Assembly (NCBI RefSeq): GCF_901933205.1
Contig: NC_044573.1
Span: 112,961,702 to 113,025,701, forward strand
Reading direction: 5' to 3'
DNA: 64,000 nucleotides
From: Camarhynchus parvulus
Taxonomy: Eukaryota; Chordata; Aves; Passeriformes; Thraupidae
In this document: positions 50,701 through 61,393 of the stretch, in pieces
Position numbering within the stretch: the stretch's first letter is position 1
Layout: each line of letters starts with the position of its first letter
Program-made: the position numbers and the translations under genes
The notes under the pieces: generated by a model
Told to the model about the DNA's origin: nothing
Seen by the model: only the letters and a program-made list of their open reading frames with translations
Database searches by the model: none

Positions 50701-53669
50701 TGAGGATGAGGACGGTTACAGCAGTGAAGAGGCAGAGAATGAAGATGATGAAGATGACACTGAAGAAGCAGAGGAAGATGAGGATGAAGAGGAGGAAATG
50801 TTGTTACCGGGCATGGAGGGGAAAGAGGAGGTGCAGACCCTGGTTTTGTGTTCTGCAGCTTAGTATGGAGCTGGGGGGCACTTCGGAGACTCAGCTAGGG
50901 GTTGTTCCTATTCAGGTGGGGACAGAACACCCTGTGCACTCTCCTGGGGCTGAGGGAGCTGCTGACAGCCTGGGTTTGTGCAGAAGCTGAGGGATGGGCC
51001 TGGATCTGGATGGCAGGTTGAGATCAGAGGCTGATCCTGCTGCTGGGTGTGAGGTGCTTGGAAAGCACTGTGGAGGGAGAGCATGGGCAAGAGCAGGAGG
51101 GCTCTGCTGGCACCACAGCTCCAGGGCACAGCACGACTCCTCCGTGGGCAAGGCTCTTCAACCCATGATGGTGCAGTCAGGCAGGCCCAGGGGGTCAGGA
51201 AAAGGAGACGTGGCTTCCAAAGGTGCCAATTTCTCCCTTTGGGGAAATGTCCTGACCTGAAGTGAGGATGTGCTCAAGCTGGGCTGGGGTTGGAATTAGC
51301 ACATCAGAGCAGAGGGTACAAACCTGTGGAACGCCACAGAATCCTGACCCAGCACGCTGTATGGGACTGGGATGGAGGTGTTACCTACCCCTGCCCCTCG
51401 GTGAACACACTCCCGGTGTTTCCCACTTCCCTCGGGCCTTCTCCACTGCTCCATGTGTGCTTACCCTGGGATCTGGGACACTGCTGGGGCTGGGCAGCTG
51501 GTGCTGGTGTCCTTTATGACCTGACAGGGAGCTAGAGAAGGAAATCTCACCAGAATTGTGTCCTGCAGCCTGGCTCAGACAGCGGGACCACGGCCGTGGT
51601 GGCGCTCATCCGGGGCAAGCAGCTGATCGTGGCCAACGCGGGCGACTCGCGCTGCGTCGTGTCCGAGGGCGGCAAGGCCGTGGACATGTCCTATGACCAC
51701 AAGCCAGAGGACGAGGTGGAGCTGGCCAGGATAAAGAATGCTGGTGGCAAGGTCACCATGGACGGGAGGGTGAACGGCGGCCTCAACCTCTCCAGGGCCA
51801 TCGGTGAGCAGGGAGGGGGGTGGTGGCAAGGCTGGCCTCAGGAGAGCCACGCTGACAGCACTGCCAGCCTCTGAGGCTGTGGAACAATTTTTAATGAGAT
51901 GAGTGAAACCTCTTCAGTGTTTGATGGGAGATTTCAGTCTAATTGGAGAAAACAGCCGTGAAGCAGTTGGACACCAGTGGAAAGCAGCATCTGACACATC
52001 CCAGGCTGCTGTGCCAGCAGCTGAGTTGTCAGAAACCACCTCATGTCAAGTGTCCCAAAACCAGACTGCTGCCTCTGGAACAGGACTTTTCCTGCTTACT
52101 CGGTTATTGAGGAATCTTGGTGTGTTGCTTCCTGGGGACCTGGCTTCATGGCAGTTTGAGCCCATTTATTTGTCTGAGTGTGTACAGAAGGACACAAACC
52201 AAAACTAGTTGTTTATCTAGGGAGACACTGGCACTCCCACCTGCTATTTTGTGGTGGCCCTGGATGTCCCTTCATAGGATGATAGCTGATAAGCTGCTAG
52301 TCAGAGCTGAGGGCCAGTTTTCTCAAGGGAACTTTGAATCATACAATGAACCCTGGAATGGTTTGGGTGGGAACAGGGACCTTAAAGCTCAACCAGTTCC
52401 AGCCACAGCCATGGGCAAGGACACCTTCATTAGAGCAGGTTGTTCCAGGCCCCATCCAGCCTGGCCTTACACGCTTCCAGGGATGGGGCAGCCCCAGCCT
52501 CTCCAGAGGTGACAGTGCTGTGTGCTGTTGGCCCCAGGAGGCGGGGAAGGGGCACTTGGTTTGGAGTAAAGACAGGCTGAGCTGGCCAAGACCCCTCTTC
52601 CCTGGGCTTGCCAGAGCTTACACCTGGAACCTGCAATGGTTCCTCTGCTTGGTGGCCCACAGCCTGATCCCAGGTTGTGGGAGCACCCACTGGTCCCACT
52701 GGGAATGCCCTGTGGCAGGGCACAGCACTGCCTGTGCCCAGACATCTTCCTCCCCACCACAGGGGATCACTTCTACAAGCGGAACAAGAACCTCCCTCCA
52801 GAAGAGCAGATGATCTCTGCCTTGCCTGACATCAAAGTGCTGACAATAAACGATGACCATGACTTCATGGTCATTGCCTGTGATGGAATCTGGTGAGTGC
52901 TGAGGGAGCTGTTGTGCCTGGAGGCATCACTGCTCCAGCCTTCCTCCAGAGCTGAGCCTGAGCAAGGCCTGTTGGACACTGTGGCATGTGTGCTCCCTTT
53001 GCCTGCCTTCCTGACCCCTCTGCTCTGCAGGAACGTGATGAGCAGCCAGGAAGTGGTGGATTTCATCCAGTCGAAGATCACCCAGAAGGATGAGAATGGA
53101 GTCCTGCGGCCACTCTCCTCCATTGTAGAAGAGGTAAGGGGGGGATCTCTGCTGTCCCTTCAGCGCTGTGGCATCCCTGCTGTGTGCTGGCTCTGCCCTC
53201 CCGCTCCCTCAGATGGGTTCCCTGGGCACTCCAGCCAGTGTCTGACCCCAGGGGTGCTGTCCAGCCCAAGGAGTTTCTGCCCACATTCACAAACCTGGGG
53301 CAGCTGAGGCCATCTCTGCCCCTTGTCCGGTGGGAACAGCATTTGACTCCTCCTGCACAGGTCTGGCCTGGCAGCCCCTGACCACTGTCAGATGCTGGAG
53401 CGGGCCCAGTGCCTCAGGGTGGTGTCCCAGTGTGTGTCTGCTCTCTTGTGCTGACTTGCCCTGTCCCTCCCCAGCTGCTGGATCAGTGCTTGGCTCCAGA
53501 CACCTCAGGGGACGGCACCGGCTGCGATAACATGACCTGCATCATTATCAGCTTCAAACCCCGCAACACACACCCACCTGCTGAGAGTGGGAAGCGAAAA
53601 CTGGGGGAGGCAGCAGCACCAGCAGAGGAGAACGGTGGGGACAGCACCAAGAAGGCCAAACTGGAGTAG
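38722..53669 (+). CDS. PPM1G: PPM1G, Mg/Mn-dependent protein phosphatase 1G (PP2C gamma)
   Basis: Ten exons, 559 codons plus stop (human 546): 38722-38841, 43400-43469, 48001-48086, 48364-48496, 49801-50270, 50693-50830, 51569-51803, 52763-52892, 53031-53133, 53475-53669 (TAG). All phases agree. Nuclear PP2C-family serine/threonine phosphatase linked in the literature to pre-mRNA splicing and histone H2A-H2B exchange. It begins [12 protein letters not shown] (myristoylation-type Gly2). Metal-binding residues are present: Asp41 in RVSMED, Asp60-Gly61 in DGHGG, Asp343 in the DSGTTAV motif, Asp458 in CDGIW and Asp513 in CDNMTC. The catalytic domain is split by the family-specific acidic insert (about 265-335, nearly all Asp/Glu/Ser). 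The C-terminus has basic GKRKL and TKKAKLE, likely nuclear localisation signals. The donor after exon 6 (GTGCAG) is weak but the phase requires it. No damage seen. Confidence 0.98.
39965..40118. repeat. Tandem array of about 36-41 bp, four copies
   Basis: CACCCCTCTGCACAGAGCTG plus GGGTGTCTCAGGGACC repeated with small length changes inside PPM1G intron 1. Confidence 0.85.
41385..41870. repeat. GC-rich minisatellite with G13 run
   Basis: Degenerate units containing CCCGGTGCTGGAGCCGGGAG and CGGGGCAGGGCCCGCAGCAA. A run of 13 G lies at 41681-41693. Multiple short G runs on the plus strand could form G-quadruplexes. It sits within PPM1G intron 1. Confidence 0.85.
42473..42490. repeat. GT microsatellite
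   Basis: Nine GT units in PPM1G intron 1. Confidence 0.85.
42925..43355 (+). mobile_element. CR1 LINE 3' fragment, sense
   Basis: GAAGGTTCAGCCTGGGGAAA, GAGTCACCATCCCTAGAGGG, GTTTAAAAGCAGTGTGGATG and CCTTTCCAACCCAAACAAAT, ending near ATGATTTTCTGTG, form a typical CR1 3' end. It terminates 45 bases before PPM1G exon 2. Confidence 0.85.
45944..46129. repeat. Three near-identical 62-bp tandem copies
   Basis: Unit starts at 45944, 46006 and 46068, each beginning CAGAGGGGTTTGTGTCTGTC and containing CAGCAGCTGCAGGTCACAGT. Copies appear essentially identical, so the duplication is recent or the array is homogenised. PPM1G intron 2. Confidence 0.95.
46400..46530 (-). mobile_element. CR1 LINE fragment
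   Basis: TTTCTGCCTAATATCCCATC, CCATTTCCCCTTGTCCTGTC and CTTGTCAGAGGTCCTCTCC follow antisense CR1. PPM1G intron 2. Confidence 0.75.
52325..52512 (-). mobile_element. CR1 LINE 3' fragment
   Basis: GAATCATACAATGAACCCTG, AATGGTTTGGGTGGGAACAG, CCATGGGCAAGGACACCTTC and CCTGGCCTTACACGCTTCC match an antisense CR1 3' end in PPM1G intron 7. Confidence 0.85.
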
Positions 53670-54160
53670 CAGGGCCCACCTGGGGACTGGGCTGTGCTCA
53701 CCAGACTCTCGTTTCTTACCCATGCTGAACTCAAGACTGCAGGTCTTGTCCTTTTTTTAGCCTTAGCAGAGGCCTTGTTTGTCCGTGTCCTGGTGGGGGG
53801 TGGGCGGGTCTGGTTAGCAAGGGCATGTCCACTGTTCATCCGTAACCATTCCAAAGAGGGAGCTGGGATGAGCCGTGCCCGGGAGCGCCGCGCCGCACGC
53901 TCCGTGCCGAGAGGAGCAGGAGGAGGATGTCCCCCCATTGTCTCCATGTGGTTGTTGCCATTTCTGTGCCTGTGAATTTCTGTTTGGAGGGAAGAACTTT
54001 TTCACTGTTGAGGTTTTTTTAATCTGCACCCGATTATTTAAGGCCCTTTCTGGTTTTTTTTGTGAAACAATCTGGCGGTGGTGCTGCAGCCACGCCATGT
54101 TCAGTTGTACACTTTCAATCAATACTTTTTTCAAACTAAAAGACCAGAAAATACAGGTGT
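53670..54160 (+). other. PPM1G: PPM1G 3' UTR and probable cleavage region
   Basis: About 480 bases after the stop, ending in an AT-rich stretch (CAATACTTTTTTCAAACTAAAAG) and a variant hexamer AATACA near 54151. These are followed directly by GTGTGGTCTTGGT, a GT-rich downstream element. No canonical AATAAA is present, so the end is placed by analogy. Confidence 0.6.
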
Positions 54161-56740
54161 GGTCTTGGTCCTTGGTTCTTTCCTGGAGGGGGAGATGAGG
54201 AAGGTGGGGTGGGGAAGAGAACGTTTGTCCCTGTGGTCTTGGATCACTGCAGGGTTTTCACCTGTGGCTCCCAGTTTCCCCGGGATGGCTCTTCTGAGGT
54301 GTCTCACACAGAGTGGACATGAGCCTCTGGAGAAAGTCTGTGTCTGCTCAAGGGATAGGGGCACCAGGCTTGCCCCTGAGCTCCCCTGCCCATAGCACCC
54401 ATAGAGCTGCATCTTCTGTCAAGGTGTGTCAAGAGGCAGCTCCTCCCTGATGCACAGCTCAGACAAGGGCTGTCAATAGCCATGGCTGCTCCAGCGGGAG
54501 TGAAGCCCTTGGGCTGTAAAACACTGATGGAAGGGTGTGGGCCATACAGGTGGGCTCTCCCTGTGTAGCAGACAGAGCCCACTGGAAAACAAGAGCACTC
54601 TGTGGTGATCCCTTATTTCTTTTCACACACAACTGGCTCCTTTTATTGTGCATTTTCCACACTTGTTCTTTCCCCCAGTCCCTCCTTCCCCCACAGCCTG
54701 GAGCTGTCCCACCTGCCCCAGGATTCCAGGGAGCCAGAAGCTCTCTGGGCAGCAGACCCCACTGCTGCCAGGGGGTCCCCCTGGACCTCAGGCACCCCTG
54801 TCTGACCATCCTGGGGCCCTGTGATTGACCAAAGCCACCACTGGAGGTGACCAGGGCACCTCCTTGCACAGCCCCAGGACCCTGTGCTCCTCTGTTCCTG
54901 GTGAGCTGCCAGCACTGAGCCTGCCAGGAAGGCACAGCACCCCTGCATCTGTTCCCTGAGCAGCTGCAGCAAGGCAAGGCAAACACCTGCAGCTCTGAGG
55001 GCCTTTGCTGTGGCACAGGACCCACCACAGAGCATTCTGAGTAAAAATCAGCATGATGAAACATCAGGAGAGCACACAGAAAATGGTCTACAGGTTACTA
55101 ATGTGAGGTCACCATGAATCGGAGCCATTTTGGGGACTCCACAGAGACTGGAGTCTGCATCATAAACCTTAATGACCTGGAACAAAGCCTAAAACCAAAC
55201 CCTCTGGAGATGGATGCCTGGCAGCAGGAACGGGATGACAGCACATGGCAATTGAGGCAAACTGGTTTTAATGTCACCAAGCAAAGCTGCCTCAGCTCAG
55301 GCTCTCAGGGACTGCAGAAATAACTAATACTTTAGAGCTGCTTGTCCCTGTGACTATCCATTCTGTTTATTCAAAATCTGGAGTAGCCTTGACCAGGATG
55401 TTGATAGCAGGAGGAAGCCTGAGGTCCCTTCCCAGAGCGATCCCAAGATAAACCCAGCTGGCAGCAAGTGGAAGTTGTGCTGAGAACAAATCCACTTTTG
55501 CAAAGGAAAAAAGTCTTCCTGAGAGGTGTCCTCAGGCAGCCCCATTCCAGGGGAACATGGAAACAGCCTGAGCAGCAAATCCAGCTGCAGCACTGGGGTG
55601 TGTGAGGCTCTGAAGCACCAGACTCACACAGGGCTGCAGGGGCCGAGCCTGGACACTGCAGACACCAGAGCAGTTCAGGACCGGACAATTCACTGCAGAG
55701 CCACCAGGCGGGGTGGGGAGCTGAGGCTTGGGGCTGCCAGGGAAGGAAGGGGCCAAAGGTGCCAGGAGAGGCAGCACCTGGCTGGGGAAGGACAGCCTGA
55801 ACTGCAGAAGCCAAGACAGCAGTCCAGGACCAGAAGGGTGGAGTTCATCTTCAGAAAGGGAGGATCTGTAGTGCAAGGCACTGCCAAAGGCACAGCCCCA
55901 TCACATGGGAATCCCAGAGCAGCTGGAGGAAGCTGTGCAGGTGAGCCAGCTCACAAACCTCACCTGCCATGGAGACAGGCTGGGACAGCTGGACATCTTC
56001 AGCCTGGAGAAGGATCCAGGGAGACCTTAGAGTCGCAGTGCCTAAAGGGGCTCCAAGAAACATGGAGGGACTTGGCCAAGCGCCTGGAGGGACAGGCAAG
56101 GGGAAATGGCTTCCCACCGCCAGAGGGCAGGGTTAGATGGGATATTGGGAAGAAATCCTTCCCTAGTGGGGCCCTGGCACTAGGGAAGGTCGTCCAGGGA
56201 AGCTGTGGCTCCCCATCCCTGGAAGTGTGCAAGGCCAGGTTGGACAAGGCTGGAGCAATCTGGTCTAGTGGAAGGTGTCCCTGCCCATGGCAAAGGACAG
56301 CAATGAGCTTTAAGATCCCTTCCAACCCAAATCCTTTACCCATTCTGTGACTGCCCACCTCTGAGCAGCAAAACATTCAGGAGCAGAGCAGCTTTTTTTC
56401 CCCAGGATGCTGCAGTAGAGTCAGAGTGGCAAGGATCCCAGGGCCTGAGACTATGCAACCCATCTGGCAATAGGTCCCCTACAGCCCATGGTGGTCCCTG
56501 CACACTGGCCTTGCTGCAGGATGGATCCCTGTGGGGACCAGCACCAGAGATGGGAGCTGGGGGGCTGCTGCCCTCCCCTAACCCTGCAGCCTGCTCTTGG
56601 GGCAGATCAGCTGGTACAGGGAGGGCAGAGTCCACTCCAGATAACCCCTGCATGGCCTGGGTGGCCTCTTCCTCACCCAGGTGCAGATGTGATGCCTGTC
56701 ATGCACACCAGTGGGCTGCCAGGGGGCTGTGCTGTCTGGG
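54161..56740. other. Intergenic gap PPM1G to RNF19-like
   Basis: No gene recognised. It includes a sense CR1 (55985-56350), a possible minus-strand AATAAA at about 55367 with no gene attached, and several chance frames. The frame 55114-55323 (+) has balanced composition but no family match. Confidence 0.6.
55985..56350 (+). mobile_element. CR1 LINE 3' end, sense
   Basis: Ordered CR1 blocks: ATCTTCAGCCTGGAGAAGGA, GGGATATTGGGAAGAAATCC, CCATCCCTGGAAGTGTGCAA, GCCAGGTTGGACAAGGCTGG and CCCTTCCAACCCAAATCC, ending ATTCTGTGA. It is the best-preserved CR1 3' end in the window. Confidence 0.92.
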
Positions 56741-56754
56741 GAGTTCTGCCACAG

Positions 56755-56815
56755 GAGACAGAGCAGCTTTATTTCCTAGTGAAAAGAAAGCAGAGCAGCT
56801 TTATTTCCTAGTGGT
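56755..56815 (-). terminator. Duplicated poly(A) signal of the RNF19-like gene
   Basis: The 20-base block GAGCAGCTTTATTTCCTAGT occurs twice, 32 bases apart. On the minus strand each copy supplies AATAAA (56773-56768 and 56805-56800), about 183-220 bases past the stop codon at 56988. Confidence 0.8.
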
Positions 56816-56987
56816 GCCTCTGGGAAAGGGGACAGGGCTAGTGCAGGGTGCAGCAGTGCTGGGTGCAGCTGGCACCTGCCCAGGACCCAGCTCCCAGGGC
56901 TGGGTGTGCTGGCAGAGGGGGCCTGGCTCTGCCACAGGAGGGCACAGGACCTCTGTGTGGATCATGACTCTCCCCCTCAGGCCCCCA

Positions 56988-59900
56988 TCACTCCACAGGG
57001 ACACCCACGGAGCTGCCCCTGTCACTGGTGGCTCCCAGGGAGTCCCCAGAGAGGCTCTGCCCAGACAGGGCACTGCTGAGGCTCTGCTGCCGGGCAGAAC
57101 GTGGCACTGCTTCCACCGACACCTCCACCTCGATGGTGACACCTTCCCTGCAGACAGACAGACAGACACCAGCCTGAGGGCAGCGGCCCCAAGGGGAACA
57201 TCCCATCCCTGCCCAGCACAGCGGGGACACTGTTTGAAGGGACGTGCCAGCCCCTCGGCACCCTGCCTACCTGTCAGAGGTGTCCTGGCCCTCACTCAGC
57301 ATGCTCCCAGCGAGGGCCACCGTGCTGGCTGACTGGCTGTCCCCTTGTGGCCGTGCCGGGCGCGGGCTGCGGCCGCTGCTGGGCAGGGAGAGGGAGGTGG
57401 CGGCGTCCGGAGCTCCGTCCTCGGCCGCTCTGGGGCTGGGCAGCGCCGACCAAAGCTCGTTCACTGCAGAGAGAGAGAGAACACGCCGTTCCACGGACTG
57501 CCCCGCTGCACAGGAGGGCACAGCCCAGGCCTGCCAGCTCTGAGGGACCCACGCTTGGCCAGGTTGTCCAGCTCCACCACGCCGAGGTCGCCAGGCGTGC
57601 GGCCGCCCCTGCAGCCCCAGCGGCTCCGGCACAGCGACAGCACCACGGTCCCGTACACATAGGTGAGCACCAGGGGCACGCCGACACCTGCGGGCACACA
57701 AAGGGTCACTGCCCAGCCCAGCCCAGCCCGGCTGGCCCCAGACAGCCCCCACAGTGCCACCCCCACCGTGGGCAGTGCCCTCGGCACTCACCCACAGTGA
57801 GAGCTGTTATGATAGGGGACACAAAGAGGGACAGGAGGACACTGCTGGTGACAGAGAGGCACTGCTGGCACCCGGACAGGCTGCTCCGCCGGCTCTGGCC
57901 CAGCACCTCGGGGACAAGACAGAAAGGTGAAGGGCTCCACAAAGACCTCAGCACAGCCCCAGGGACTCAGCCTCTTCCCAGCCTGGCAGAGCTCCAGCCA
58001 CAGCCACCCAGACACCCCTTCCTCGCCCCAGGGACAGGCAGCTACCACAGCACTGCCACCACAGCACAGGTGTCCCTGGAAAGCCCCCCTAGGACCCTTC
58101 CTCCTTTTGCCCACCCTGACCCCACTCCCCAGGCTGAGCACACCTGCACTGGCAGGGGCTGCTGGGGGCAGCAGCAGGTCCTGGCAAGGCAGGACTGGGC
58201 TGTCAGGGGTGGCACAGGGATGTGCTGAGGGCTATCAGGGGTGACACAGGGATGTGCTGAGGGTGGTCAGGGGTGGCACAGGGATGTGCTGTGGGCAGCA
58301 GGGAGCACTGCAGGTCTGTCCAGGCCAAGAGCCATGGGGTACCAGGTTCAGCAGGGAGCAGGACCACAGCTGCCAGTACCTTCCTACCCATGTAGATGGG
58401 GATCCCAATGGTGATGACAGGGACAGCAACGCCTGCAGCAAGGGAGATGACCATGGGCGCTCCCAGCACCATGCCCAGCTGCCACAGGATCCTCCGGGTC
58501 CGGGACCACGGCCTCTTCCCCCAGAAGGTGCAGCCAGAGGGGCTGTGGGCAGAGAGCAGGGCTGAGCCAAGGCTTCTGTGAGTGGCAGCAGAGACCAGCA
58601 GAGTCTGGCCCCATGTCAGGGACATCCACAAGCCCACCTGAGAGCAGGCAGCCAGGCTCCCCAACCCTGAGCTCCAGCTGCCTCCCACGGGGTGCCAGCA
58701 GCCAGCCCCAGCCCCAGCCAGCAGCACAGAGCACCCTGCTCCCCCTGGCTAACCCCAAACCTGGGGCAGGGCCTGGCTGCCCCCATCCCAGCTCCCCATC
58801 CTGTCAGGGCCCCCAGCCCCAAGGCTCTGCACTGACCTCAGAAAGTGCACGTCAGAGATCTCCTGCAGGCAGAGCCAGCAGAAGAGGCAGCCACAGACTG
58901 TGCAGTTCATGCGATTGCAGCTGCCATCATTGATCTTCATGATGAAGGCGCTGCAGCGAGGACAGACCTTGATGTCCTCGGCCTCAGCTGGGGGGAGACA
59001 AGATGGGATGGGGGAGCAGGACAGAGCAGTGTGCGTCCATCCCAGTCTGTCCCAGTGTGCATCCATGCCAGCCTGTCTCAGGCCTGTCCCTGTCCCAGTG
59101 TTCATCCATGCCAGCCGGTCCCAGCCTGTCCCTGTCCCAGTGTTCATCCATCCCAGCCTGTCCCTGTCCCAGTGTGCATCCATCCCAGCCTTCCTCATCC
59201 CACAGGAATCATGGGGGGAGCCAAGGTCCCTCTACACACTCCAGCCCAAGTGGCACAGGGGCTGTGAGATGCATCAGAGGGAGCTCTGGATCCTGGCTGC
59301 AGCAGCCCCCCAGGCAGGAGGCAGAGAGGCACAGGGCTGTGCCAAACCCCAGCCCTGCTGCTCCCACCCCTGGCCAGGGTGGGCTCACCGTGGGCTGGCT
59401 CCTCGGGCTGTGCTGAGGGCGTGGCCAGGCTGGGGGTGGGTGCCACCGGAGCACAGGGGCCCTCGGGGTGCCAGGGCTGCCGGCAGTGGTAGCAGAACTC
59501 GGTGCCACAGCCCTCACGGCCGCAGGTGAGGCGGGGACACTCGGCACAGCCATGGGCAAGGACAGCGTAGCTGTGGGGAGAGGGCAGCAGGGGCTGGGGC
59601 ACAGCAGGGCACCAGCTGGGGCTGGGGCACAGCAGGGCACCCCTCCCCGCACAGCCAGGCCAGGCTGTGCCAGTCCTGGTCCTGCACTGAGCTGGAGCCA
59701 CAGCCCCGGCTCAGGAGAGCTGGGACCCCCCCTCAGCTGGGATCCCACCCTGTCCAGCAGCCCTGGGGCTCACAGAGTACCTAGCACAGCCAAGGAGACA
59801 AGAGCTGCACAGGCTCTGCAGCCAGACCAGGACTGGACACCTCCCTGGGCACAGCCGGCCCAAGGCAGGACAAAGGGATGGGAACCCGGCCTGGGAAGGG

Positions 59901-60520
59901 CTCACAGGACACGGGCACACCCTGCACCCCGCCCCGCATTCCCGCCCGTGCTGCGGTACCTGCAGTCGGGGGCAGGGCACCAGCGGGTGCCGGGGTCCGC
60001 CACCAGCAGCCGCCGCAGCAGGAACTCCTCGTACTTGTCGCGGAGGGCGGGCTCGGGGAGGAGCCGGTGCACGTCGTGGGGCTGGATGGCGGCGGGGCAG
60101 TGCGGGCAGGCCACGGGCACGCGGCTCTCGGTGACGGCCAGGCGCAGGTACTGCTGCAGGCAGCCCCGGCAGGAGCGGTGCGAGCAGCAGCCCAGCGCGG
60201 GGAACGCCTCGGGGGGCTGCGGCAGCAGGCACAGGGGACACTCCTCCAGCGCCTCGCCCAGGGCCAGCACCACCTGGGGCTCCTCGGGCTCCGGTGGCTC
60301 CGGTTCTGGTGGTGCCTCCCCCCGGCGGGCCGTGGCTTCCTCCTGAAGCAGCCCAGGAGGCGGCGGGGCCCGGGCACACGCGTGGGCTGCTCCATGGTGG
60401 CCCAAGGAGGCGGCCAGGGCTGCCGTGAGCTACGGAGGGCAGCGGGGAGGAGCTGGCCCGGGGGCGGCCCCCATGGCCCGGCTCCTACCCGGGCCTCACC
60501 ACGGGCGGCAGCGGAGCCAT
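56988..60520 (-). CDS. RNF19-type RBR E3 ubiquitin ligase paralogue with altered RING2 triad
   Basis: Coding exons: 60520-60500, 60429-59960, 59570-59389, 58987-58837, 58542-58380, 57906-57792, 57687-57553, 57463-57271, 57147-56988 (TGA); 529 codons plus stop, phases consistent. RBR ligases take ubiquitin from E2 onto a RING2 cysteine. RING1 starts ECPLCLL with SHRSCRGC; then the IBR ([16 protein letters not shown] to EFCYHC), RING2 (residues 233-264), and two hydrophobic membrane segments (exons 58542-58380 and 57906-57553) after [14 protein letters not shown], as in RNF19A/B. The tail keeps ASTVALAGS and EVEVSVEA, echoing RNF19. It is shorter than RNF19A/B (over 700 residues). The catalytic Cys248 is present, but the usual Cys-x-His is Cys-Asn-Arg250 and the usual Glu-Phe-Cys is Leu259-Phe-Cys. 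The start ATG at 60520 (GGGATGG context) follows from a 70-base intron that joins in frame. Neither RNF19A nor RNF19B orthology is clear. Confidence 0.88.
58196..58300. repeat. 33-bp tandem repeat, three copies
   Basis: TCAGGGGTGGCACAGGGATG plus TGCTGAGGG, three times, in an intron of the RNF19-like gene. Confidence 0.9.
59030..59190. repeat. Tandem CATCCATSCCAGCCTGTCCC array
   Basis: Degenerate units of CATCCATCCCAGCCTGTCCC and TGTCCCAGTGTTCATCC lie in the intron just 5' of the RING2 exon of the RNF19-like gene. Confidence 0.85.
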
Positions 60521-60589
60521 CCCCAGGCGCAGTCGGTGCCGCTCAGCCTGCAGAGGAACAGAGAGAGAGGAACTGAGAGCCAGCCTGTG

Positions 60590-60930
60590 CCCTGGGACAG
60601 CCCCCGAGAGCCTGGGACAGCCCCTGAGAGCCAGCCTGTGCCCTGGGACAGCCCCCGAGAGCCTGGGACAGCCCCCGAGAGCCGGCCTGTGCCTGGGACA
60701 GCCCCCGAGAGCCTGGGACAGCCCCCGAGAGCCGGCCTGGGCCCTGGGACAGCCCCCGAGAGCCTGGGACAGCCCCCGAGAGCCGGCCTGGGCCCTGGGA
60801 CAGCCCCCGAGAGCCGGCCTGGGCCCTGGGACAGCCCCCGAGAGCCTGGGACAGCCCCCGAGAGCCGGCCTGGGCCCTGGGACAGCCCCCGAGAGCCAGC
60901 CTGTGCCTGGGACAGCCCCCGAGCCTATTC
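60590..60930. repeat. GGGACAGCCCCCGAGAGCC minisatellite
   Basis: About 340 bases built from CCTGGGACAGCCCCCGAGAG alternating with CCGGCCTGGGCC or CCAGCCTGTGCC. It starts 45 bases beyond the 5' exon 60547-60500 of the RNF19-like gene. Confidence 0.95.
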
Positions 60931-61393
60931 TGCCCCATCCTGCCTCCTTCAGCTCTGCGTGACGGGTCCAGGGACCACAGAGCTCCCAAATCCACAGCGT
61001 GGGGAAGAGAGTGGCAACACTGAGACAGCCAGGGTGACATTCACACCCAGCCCCGCCCCAGGGCTCTCCTCCCCAGGGTGACACAAGGCTAAAGCACCTT
61101 ACACTGCCAAGGGACCCCAGACCCCGTTCATTCAGTGACCAGGAGCCAGGGGATTCCTGCAGTGGGGTAAATCTGCCCGTTTCCCTCGCTTAGAGCTCCA
61201 CGGCCACAGCACACTCCCTCCCCGTGGTCCTTCCCTCTGTCCAGCCCAACGCTGCCCGTGCCCTCCCCACCGCAGCAGCGCTGCCACAGCCCACAGAGCA
61301 CTCCCGCGTCAGGGGCCTGAACCAGCGACACTCGGGCGAGGCTGAGGAGCCCCAGCACAGCTGCTCTGCTGGGCCAGGCTCTGCATCCCCACA

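Noticed and set aside
55114..55323. Plus-strand 69-codon frame with balanced amino-acid composition between PPM1G and the RNF19-like gene
   Set aside because: No family recognised, no splice or promoter context, and a gap rich in repeats; it is most likely chance.
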